Source: Paludibacter sp.
GTDB taxonomy: Bacteria; Bacteroidota; Bacteroidia; Bacteroidales; Paludibacteraceae
NCBI GenBank assembly: GCA_028705705.1
Contig: JAQWCZ010000160.1
Coordinates: 1 to 5,325 of the forward strand
Reading direction: 5' to 3'
Length of the DNA: 5,325 bases
In this document: positions 1-5,325 of the stretch, piece after piece
Position numbering within the stretch: the first letter of the stretch is position 1
Layout of the letters: every line of letters starts with the position of its first letter
The notes under the pieces: model-generated
Told to the model about the DNA's origin: nothing
The model's database searches: none
What the model saw: the letters and a program-made list of their open reading frames with translations, nothing else
Position numbers and translations under genes: made by a program

Positions 1-999
1 GGAATGCTTACTGCAGGTAAAGATCTTCCGGCCGCATATGGAGCAAGTGTACCAAAAATGAATGCTGCAGACCTACGCACTAATGGTTGGGAAATAAGTC
101 TCACTTGGAATGATAAATTTAACATGGGTAGCAAGCCGTTTAACTATTCAACTCGTTTTATTTTAAGCGACTACACCTCGACAATTACCAAATTTGACAA
201 CCCTTCTAAACTGATAACCCAACATTACGAAGGAGAGCGACTGGGAGATATGTGGGGTTACGTCATTGACGGCTATTTTGCATCTGACGAAGAGGCAGCA
301 AACTATCCTGTAGACCAAACATCTGTAAACACAATAATTAACACATCCGCAGGATCTGAGAAAGGACTGAAAGCCGGTGACCTTAAATTCGTTGACTTGA
401 ATAATGACAACATTATTTCTGCTGCTAAAACATTGGATGACACAGGTGACCAGATAATAATCGGCAATTCATTGCCCAGATATTCTTTTGGTCTTAATCT
501 TAGTGCCGACTGGAACGGCTTCGATTTTTCCGTCTTTTTTCAAGGGATAGGCAAACAAAATTGGTATCCGGGTAAAGATGCCTCCGTGTTTTGGGGTCCC
601 TATTCACGTCCATATACAACCTTTATTGAACGTGACTTTTTAAGTAAAGTTTGGAGTGAAGACAACCCTGACGCGTATTTCCCGCGCCCGAGAGGTTATA
701 TCGCTATGAACGCGTCAAATCGATCGTTAGGCGTCCCAAGTAATAGATACTTGCAGGATTTAGCCTATTGTCGCATCAAGAACCTGAACATCGGGTACTC
801 ACTCCCGAGTTCGCTGTTGTCAAAAATAAGTATTGAACGTCTTCGTATCTATTTCAGTGGCGAAAACCTATATACTTTCACAAAGTTAAAATCAAAATAC
901 ATTGACCCTGAATTAGCTGCTTCTGATGGTTCAACAGGTAATGCAAGAAAATATGGTTGGTCAAAAACATTCTCACTTGGACTTGATATTACATTCTAA
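1..999 (+). CDS. SusC-like TonB-dependent outer-membrane transporter, C-terminal part (5' truncated)
   Basis: This is the C-terminal 332 residues of a SusC/RagA-family TonB-dependent transporter, which imports oligomers across the outer membrane with a SusD lid. The frame is open from base 1. The first ATG at base 4 is internal, because the family is usually about 1000 residues and the plug domain and early barrel are missing. Visible family signatures are NAADLRTNGWEISLTW (near residues 21-36), the acidic loop GDLKFVDLNNDNI followed by GNSLPRYSFGLNLSADW, the barrel strand FDFSVFFQGIGKQNW, and the late strand LRIYFSGENLYTFTKL. The protein ends in LGLDITF, with a terminal phenylalanine typical of the beta-signal read by the BAM complex. 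A SusD-like gene follows 103 nt downstream, confirming a SusC/D pair. The substrate cannot be read from this part. The family assignment is very secure. Confidence 0.96.
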   Translation, partial: GMLTAGKDLPAAYGASVPKMNAADLRTNGWEISLTWNDKFNMGSKPFNYSTRFILSDYTSTITKFDNPSKLITQHYEGERLGDMWGYVIDGYFASDEEAANYPVDQTSVNTIINTSAGSEKGLKAGDLKFVDLNNDNIISAAKTLDDTGDQIIIGNSLPRYSFGLNLSADWNGFDFSVFFQGIGKQNWYPGKDASVFWGPYSRPYTTFIERDFLSKVWSEDNPDAYFPRPRGYIAMNASNRSLGVPSNRYLQDLAYCRIKNLNIGYSLPSSLLSKISIERLRIYFSGENLYTFTKLKSKYIDPELAASDGSTGNARKYGWSKTFSLGLDITF

Positions 1000-1102
1000 A
1001 AACACATTTCAAAACAAGAACAAATGGAACAAATTTGGATGCCTATAATTACTATTATCTTGATTCAATAATGTTCCAGGTACAATTAAAATAAATGCAG
1101 AT

Positions 1103-2857
1103 ATGAAAATATTAATAAGGATATTGGCGATAGTGGGTTTTATAACATTTACAGCTTCATGCGATGAGCAGTTAGATGTTTTCCCAAAAGACAAATTATA
1201 TGCAGATTCATTTTTTAAAACTGAAAATGAAATCCGTCTTTACAGCAACAATTTTTATATAGACCTGCTACCAAGTGCTTCAAGTATTTATGGTGAAGGT
1301 GCCGATTTGGTTGTTTTATCAACCCCCGAAGAAGAAGTAACTGGACAACGAACCATTCCTGCTTCTGGAGGTGGATGGAATTTCAGCACGTTAAGAGATA
1401 TCAATTTCTATCTTCAAAACTCGCACAGAGTTAAAGATGAATCAGTAAAACTGAAATACGATGGTTTAGCTAAATTCTTCAGAGCCTATTTCTATTTTGA
1501 TAAAGTGAAGCGTTTCGGCGATGTGCCCTGGTATAACAAAGTTCTTGGATCTACAGATCCTGAATTATACAAACCACGTGACTCAAGACAACTCGTGATG
1601 GATTCGGTTATCAATGACATTGATTTCGCGATTCAGAATCTGCCTGCAGAAAAAAATTTATATCATGTTACGAAATGGACTGCGTTAGCATTGAAATCCA
1701 GAATAGGTTTATTTGAAGGTACCTTCAGAAAATATCATGGTATTGAAGGATATGAACAATTCCTCGACTATGCAATTGAAGCCTCGGAAGAACTTATGAC
1801 AAATAGTGGCTATACCGTTTACAAGACTGGCAGTACACCCTATATGGATTTATTCGCCAGTATAGATGCAAACAGCACGGAGGTAATTCTTGCACGGGAT
1901 TATGACGCGACTCTGTCATTGATTCATAATGTACAGAACTATCAAAACACCAGTTCGATGGGGAAACCGGGATTAGCAAAAAGTATTGTAAATACTTATT
2001 TGATGGCTGACGGGTCACGTTTTACTGATATACCGGGATATGAAACCATGCTTTTTAGTCAAGAATGTGCCAGTCGGGATCCCCGTTTAGCACAAACTAT
2101 TCGCACACCAGGATATAAACGCAAAGGAGCTACAACTGTTGTTTCTCCAAATCTAGCGAGCACAATGACTGGCTATCACCTGATAAAATACACGATGGAA
2201 TCCGTATATGATGACTACAATAAATCATGTATTGATATGCCAATCTTTCGACTTGGTGAAGTTTTACTAAACTATGCGGAAGCAAAAGCTGAAAGGGGAA
2301 CACTAACTCAAACCGATTTGGACAACTCCGTAAACTTGTTACGTAATCGTGTTAATATGCCGAATCTTATCATGGCCGATGCAAATGCCAATCCCGATCC
2401 ATATTTAACAAGTGCTGAAACAGGCTATCCGAATGTAAGTGGAACAAATACCGGAGTAATTCTGGAGATCAGACGTGAAAGAACAATAGAATTAATCGTT
2501 GAAGGACATCGTTACTATGACATTATTCGTTGGAAATGCGGTAAACGCTTCGAGAAACCCATGTTAGGAATCTACTTCCCTGGCCCTGGAACTTATGATT
2601 TGGATAATAATGGCAAAAAAGATGTTTGCTTATATGAAGGGGATAAACCTGCGGCTTTCGTACCACTATTCTTAAAAATTGGTCAAGATATTACTCTTTC
2701 TGAAGGCAATAAGGGCTTTATAATCTGCCATAGTTTAAACCAACGGGTATGGGATGAAAGCAAGGATTATTTTTACCCGATTCCTATTAAGGATAGAACG
2801 CTAACAGAAGGTGCTATATCTCAAAACCCCGGGTGGAACGACGGATTAAACTACTAA
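1103..2857 (+). CDS. SusD/RagB-family nutrient-binding outer-membrane lipoprotein
   Basis: A complete 584-residue SusD-like protein, expected to sit on the cell surface as the ligand-binding lid of the SusC transporter encoded just upstream. The N-terminus is a lipoprotein signal: Lys2 and Arg6, a hydrophobic stretch, then TASC with the lipidated Cys at residue 20. Acidic residues follow (CDEQLD), resembling the Bacteroidota surface-export signal. Family motifs appear in order: FFRAYFYFDKVKRFGDVPW (125-143), KWTALALKSRIGLFEG (191-206), MPIFRLGEVLLNYAEAKAE (379-397), RRERTIELIVEGHRYYDIIRW (around 457-477) and the terminal YFYPIPIKDR...QNPGW (557-578). Length is normal and no break is seen. The start is fixed by the signal peptide; an ATG at 1095 runs into a stop within four codons. 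No Shine-Dalgarno is evident in the A/T-rich 103-nt gap, and no convincing Bacteroides-type -7 box was found there. The specific ligand is unknown. Confidence 0.97.
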   Translation: MKILIRILAIVGFITFTASCDEQLDVFPKDKLYADSFFKTENEIRLYSNNFYIDLLPSASSIYGEGADLVVLSTPEEEVTGQRTIPASGGGWNFSTLRDINFYLQNSHRVKDESVKLKYDGLAKFFRAYFYFDKVKRFGDVPWYNKVLGSTDPELYKPRDSRQLVMDSVINDIDFAIQNLPAEKNLYHVTKWTALALKSRIGLFEGTFRKYHGIEGYEQFLDYAIEASEELMTNSGYTVYKTGSTPYMDLFASIDANSTEVILARDYDATLSLIHNVQNYQNTSSMGKPGLAKSIVNTYLMADGSRFTDIPGYETMLFSQECASRDPRLAQTIRTPGYKRKGATTVVSPNLASTMTGYHLIKYTMESVYDDYNKSCIDMPIFRLGEVLLNYAEAKAERGTLTQTDLDNSVNLLRNRVNMPNLIMADANANPDPYLTSAETGYPNVSGTNTGVILEIRRERTIELIVEGHRYYDIIRWKCGKRFEKPMLGIYFPGPGTYDLDNNGKKDVCLYEGDKPAAFVPLFLKIGQDITLSEGNKGFIICHSLNQRVWDESKDYFYPIPIKDRTLTEGAISQNPGWNDGLNY

Positions 2858-2871
2858 CAAATCAGCTACAG

Positions 2872-3714
2872 ATGAAATTTTTGAATTTAATATTTATTGC
2901 CTTTACTTTCAGTATTTATTTATGCAATGCAGAAACAAAGGATAACTCATTGTTTAAAGACACGTTGATTAAAAACAATGAAAAAATAGTCGATTTTTCA
3001 AAAGAACAAGGTACTCAACGGTTTTTATGCTATAATGTCAGACATTGTGAGGGTATGGACAGCATCATCAATTACGACAGGATAGCCAACATAATTTCCA
3101 CCTTGGATGGCGACTTTGTAGCACTACAAGAGTTGGATAGTGCCTCGACAAGAAGTAAAGGCATAAATATGGTGAAAGAATTGGGTGACAAGTTGGGTAT
3201 GCATGCTTATTTTGGAGCTGCTATCTCTTATAAGGGTGGAAAATACGGCGTCGGCATTTTATCCAAAAAGCCTGCACAAAACATTCATCAATATAAATTA
3301 TCTGGTAGTGAACCAAGAACTTTTTTAATTGCTGAATATGAAGATTTTTTAATCATTTCTGTGCATCTTGATTTGATGGAGAGTAACCGGGTTGAATCAG
3401 TCGAAATTATTACAGAGAAAATAAAAGCATTGAATAAAAAAGCTTATCTGGCGGGAGATTTTAATGAGGATAAGGTGGAAGGTGCCATGTTCACAGCGTT
3501 TAAAAAGGACTGGACGATTGTCAGCCCTATTAAAAATACCTTCCCCACAACAGGAGGTCCAACTAAATGTATTGACTTTACATTGACTTATAATCCTGCT
3601 GGAAAATATGAAATTTACAAAGCAGATGTTATCTATAATTTACCCGGTATAAATGTATCGGTTTCATCCGATCATTTTCCTTTATATATTGATTTCAAGC
3701 AAAATGAATATTAA
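2872..3714 (+). CDS. Secreted endonuclease/exonuclease/phosphatase (EEP) superfamily metal-dependent hydrolase
   Basis: A 280-residue exported enzyme of the DNase I-like EEP superfamily, whose members cleave phosphodiester or phosphomonoester bonds using Mg2+ in nucleic acids, sphingomyelin, inositol phosphates and similar substrates. The full active-site set is visible: Asn55 in FLCYNVRH, Glu87 in LQELD, the YGVGILS segment (125-131), His165 in SVHLD, Asp196 and Asn198 in AGDFNE, Asp235 in CIDF, and Asp267-His268 in SSDHFPL. GSEPR (145-149) and NTFP (222-225) also fit the secreted bacterial branch. A signal peptide covers about residues 1-20, with likely cleavage after LCNA, so it probably acts in the periplasm or outside the cell. 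The ATG at 2872 is preferred: an in-frame GTG at 2833 would overlap the SusD gene and bury the signal peptide. It begins 14 nt after the SusD stop, so cotranscription is likely. The true substrate is not evident from sequence. Confidence 0.93.
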   Translation: MKFLNLIFIAFTFSIYLCNAETKDNSLFKDTLIKNNEKIVDFSKEQGTQRFLCYNVRHCEGMDSIINYDRIANIISTLDGDFVALQELDSASTRSKGINMVKELGDKLGMHAYFGAAISYKGGKYGVGILSKKPAQNIHQYKLSGSEPRTFLIAEYEDFLIISVHLDLMESNRVESVEIITEKIKALNKKAYLAGDFNEDKVEGAMFTAFKKDWTIVSPIKNTFPTTGGPTKCIDFTLTYNPAGKYEIYKADVIYNLPGINVSVSSDHFPLYIDFKQNEY

Positions 3715-3732
3715 TCTTTAAATTTTATTATT

Positions 3733-5034
3733 ATGAGTAGATTTAAATACTTTTTTGTAATTTGTATTTGCGTGGTTTTAAGTTCACCTTTATCTGCCCA
3801 GTTTGCTGGCGGAAGTGGCACCGCGATTGATCCTTATTTAATTAGTACAGTTGAACATATGCAGGCAATGAACTCTGCATATAGTAGCGCTGCACCAAGT
3901 ACACCTGAACTTCGGCACTTTAAAATGACTGCAGATGTAGACATGGCCGGACAAACCTGGACGCCTTTTAATATCAATGAGGGCTATACTAAGCACATCC
4001 ATTTCGACGGTAACGGGCACGTGATTAAAAATCTGTCTGTCATCGCGATTTCAGATTATTGTAGTCTTTTTGGCGTAGTTTGCGGTTCAGTAAAAAACCT
4101 TGGTGTTGTTAACGCGTATATCGAAGGTACCTCAAAAAGCGGTGTAGGTATTATTGGTGGCTATCTCGGTGTGAAATCGCCTTCATCAACAGCTTTTACT
4201 GGTACGATTGAAAACTGTTACACCACAGGAAAAGTTGTAGGAACCGATGCTGTCGGTGGATTTGTCGGGAATTTAGGCAAACCGATAGAGGGTGCGGTGT
4301 CAACAGTTAAGAATTGTTATTCAACTGCTGATGTTACGGCAACAGCTACTGGGGGTAACTCCCGTGCAGGTGGCATTGTTGGCATCAATTGGAATGGTGG
4401 GGTGCTTATGAACTGCTATGCCACGGGAACTATCACGGCTGCATCAGCGAAGGCTGGCGGTATTGTAGGTTGGTCAGATAACAACGTCATCGGTTGCGTT
4501 TCACGTAATGATTCTGTTATTAATCTAGTGTCCGGTGGAATAGGGCGCATTTGCGCCTATATGGGCGGTGGAAATGTAACCCCGGTTGCACAAGGTATCA
4601 ATTGCTGGGGTTATGATGGAACAGTTTTAAGCGATAACGGATATATCATCGATTTTTACATTACCGATGGTGCATTTTCAACGAAGGGTCAGGCTTACGA
4701 TGGAGAAACAAAAACAGTTGATTATTTAAGTGATCCGATGAATTATTTTCAGGAATTAGAATGGGACTTTGCTAGCGAAAACAATGTTTGGGCACAGGAA
4801 ATGCACAATGGCTATCCTATTTTCCAATGGCTTGCCAATCGCGACGATTATCAGCAAATTGATGGTCTCGATTTTAATACTGCTGTGGATGTCATTTCAG
4901 CAGAGAAATGGGATGAAGCGACGGCTCGTTATTTCACGCTGCAGGGAATAAAAATTGAAAAACCTGTAAAAAACAATATCTATATTGTAAAATCCGGAAA
5001 TATGACGAAAAAAATGTTAGTAACTCAGGAATAA
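3733..5034 (+). CDS. Secreted GLUG-repeat (beta-solenoid) protein with C-terminal sorting-like tail
   Basis: A 433-residue exported protein without recognisable catalytic residues. The signal peptide is about residues 1-22 (LSA|QF). It is followed by GGSGTAIDPYLIST (26-39), a lead-in typical of bacterial GLUG-motif proteins. A predicted beta-helix runs from about 60 to 275 and contains GLUG-type repeats: GVGIIGG (137-143), VGGFVG (174-179), AGGIVG (212-217) and AGGIVG (242-247). The first three alternate with NCYTTG, NCYSTA and NCYATG; the fourth is degenerate. Such repeats occur in surface adhesins and in proteins attached to carbohydrate-related operons, so a binding or adhesive role is an inference. 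After a non-repetitive region (about 280-390), the end reads ARYFTLQGIKIEKP...NIYIVKSG (398-422), resembling the short C-terminal tails of many secreted Bacteroidota proteins and, loosely, type IX secretion sorting domains. It starts 18 nt after the EEP gene and has no Shine-Dalgarno. No exact function can be given. Confidence 0.88.
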   Translation: MSRFKYFFVICICVVLSSPLSAQFAGGSGTAIDPYLISTVEHMQAMNSAYSSAAPSTPELRHFKMTADVDMAGQTWTPFNINEGYTKHIHFDGNGHVIKNLSVIAISDYCSLFGVVCGSVKNLGVVNAYIEGTSKSGVGIIGGYLGVKSPSSTAFTGTIENCYTTGKVVGTDAVGGFVGNLGKPIEGAVSTVKNCYSTADVTATATGGNSRAGGIVGINWNGGVLMNCYATGTITAASAKAGGIVGWSDNNVIGCVSRNDSVINLVSGGIGRICAYMGGGNVTPVAQGINCWGYDGTVLSDNGYIIDFYITDGAFSTKGQAYDGETKTVDYLSDPMNYFQELEWDFASENNVWAQEMHNGYPIFQWLANRDDYQQIDGLDFNTAVDVISAEKWDEATARYFTLQGIKIEKPVKNNIYIVKSGNMTKKMLVTQE

Positions 5035-5039
5035 GCAAG

Positions 5040-5076
5040 TTGCAGTCATCGCGAGCATGACCCGCGATGACTGCAA
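5040..5076. other. Perfect 14-bp inverted repeat (hairpin) between the GLUG and SGNH genes
   Basis: The arms at 5040-5053 (TTGCAGTCATCGCG) and 5063-5076 (CGCGATGACTGCAA) are exact reverse complements separated by a 9-nt loop, AGCATGACC. The stem is strong. It starts 6 nt after the GLUG stop codon and ends 15 nt before the next start. On the + strand it is followed by an A-run (5075-5083), not a T-run, so it does not match a standard intrinsic terminator. On the - strand no T-run follows it either. It could be an attenuating or mRNA-stabilising hairpin, a processing site, or a copy of a dispersed palindromic repeat. The A-run may serve as the A-rich leader that aids translation initiation in Bacteroidota. 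The structure is certain; its role is not. Confidence 0.85.
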
Positions 5077-5091
5077 AAAAAAATATCAGTA

Positions 5092-5325
5092 ATGAAGAAA
5101 CTTTTTTCAATTCTTTTCGTTTTCACTATTTGTATTTTCTTTGCAAAAGCTGATACTAGTTATGACCCATTCACTCAAAGCAATTTCGTGGTTTGGGGAC
5201 AAGGATTCGGCCAGAATACCGTCGTTCGTTTGCCGGCATCAGCTCAAGCCACGGTTCCAACAGCAGTTTGGGGCTTAGCGCAGGCATCCGCCGGATTACA
5301 GATTCGCCTTCGCACCAACGCGTTG
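5092..5325 (+). CDS. SGNH/GDSL-type hydrolase, N-terminal fragment (3' truncated by window edge)
   Basis: The first 78 codons of a gene that stays open to the end of the window. A signal peptide is clear: MKKLFS, a hydrophobic core, and probable cleavage after FAKA at residue 20. The following segment contains VVWGQGFG (33-40), RLPASAQ (46-52), VPTAVWGLAQASAGLQ (55-70) and IRLRTNA (71-77). From recall of the family, this pattern of RLP, then VW.L...SAG, then (I/V)R.RT.(A/S) matches the small beta-sandwich domain found before the catalytic domain of bacterial SGNH/GDSL hydrolases (the GxDLY-type N-terminal domain). Those enzymes are usually carbohydrate or lipid esterases. The catalytic Ser, Asp and His lie beyond the window, so activity is inferred only. 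It follows the GLUG gene by 57 nt with a hairpin between, and may be in the same operon. The start is fixed by the signal peptide. Confidence 0.75.
   Translation, partial: MKKLFSILFVFTICIFFAKADTSYDPFTQSNFVVWGQGFGQNTVVRLPASAQATVPTAVWGLAQASAGLQIRLRTNAL

Noticed and set aside
1025..1078. Inverted repeat TGGAACA (1025-1031) / TGTTCCA (1072-1078) in the SusC-SusD gap
   Set aside because: It is only 7 bp with a 40-nt A/T-rich loop that does not extend, so it could easily arise by chance. Small hairpins do occur between SusC and SusD genes, but this one is too weak to annotate.
1000..1102. Bacteroides-type promoter (TAnnTTTG with upstream TTG) before the SusD-like gene
   Set aside because: The nearest matches, around 1056-1063, differ at two or more core positions; cotranscription with the SusC-like gene is the simpler reading.
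1009..1194. Minus-strand open frame of 61 codons across the SusC-SusD gap
   Set aside because: It overlaps the SusD signal-peptide region antisense and its hydrophobic stretch is largely the reverse of that coding sequence; it has no recognisable family.
1794..2018. Minus-strand open frame of 74 codons inside the SusD-like gene
   Set aside because: It lies wholly within a well-supported gene and its translation has no domain-like pattern.
2833..2871. GTG start for the EEP gene overlapping the end of the SusD-like gene
   Set aside because: It would add 13 residues before a clear signal peptide; the ATG at 2872 places the signal peptide at the N-terminus.
3838..4020. Minus-strand open frame of 60 codons inside the GLUG gene
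   Set aside because: It is antisense to the conserved N-terminal part of the GLUG protein and shows no independent coding signal.
4769..4951. Plus-strand open frame of 60 codons in another frame of the GLUG gene
   Set aside because: It overlaps the C-terminal coding region of the GLUG protein, which reads naturally through to its tail.
5040..5083. Intrinsic Rho-independent terminator
   Set aside because: The stem is suitable, but the tract following it on the + strand is A rather than T, and no T-run follows on the - strand. It is annotated as a hairpin of unknown role instead.

Overview
The window looks like part of a polysaccharide-utilisation-type operon from a Bacteroidota genome, probably of the order Bacteroidales. 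The main evidence is a SusC-like TonB-dependent transporter followed directly by a SusD-like lipoprotein, a pairing diagnostic of that phylum. The genes also lack clear Shine-Dalgarno sequences and have A/T-rich leaders, as is common there. Species cannot be named from this sequence.

All five genes lie on the + strand. 1-999 is the C-terminal third of a SusC-like outer-membrane transporter, with its 5' part outside the window. 1103-2857 is a complete SusD-like surface lipoprotein. 2872-3714 is a secreted endonuclease/exonuclease/phosphatase (EEP) superfamily hydrolase with all its expected catalytic residues. 3733-5034 is a secreted GLUG-repeat (beta-solenoid) protein with a short C-terminal tail resembling a sorting signal. 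5092-5325 is the start of a secreted SGNH/GDSL-type hydrolase that runs off the right edge. The gaps are 103, 14, 18 and 57 nt, which suggests one transcript. The last gap holds a perfect 14-bp hairpin (5040-5076) followed by an A-run. No gap exceeds 300 nt, and no RNA gene, CRISPR array, insertion sequence or tRNA was seen.

Working model (inference): the SusC/SusD pair captures and imports an oligomeric ligand. The exported EEP enzyme would cleave phosphoester or phosphodiester bonds, the SGNH enzyme would remove ester groups, and the GLUG protein would act as a surface binding or adhesive factor. No glycoside hydrolase, polysaccharide lyase or regulator is visible here, so the substrate cannot be assigned. 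The most unusual aspects are the phosphoesterase-type cargo beside SusCD, the GLUG protein within the same operon, and the hairpin, whose A-run makes it a poor fit to a simple terminator.
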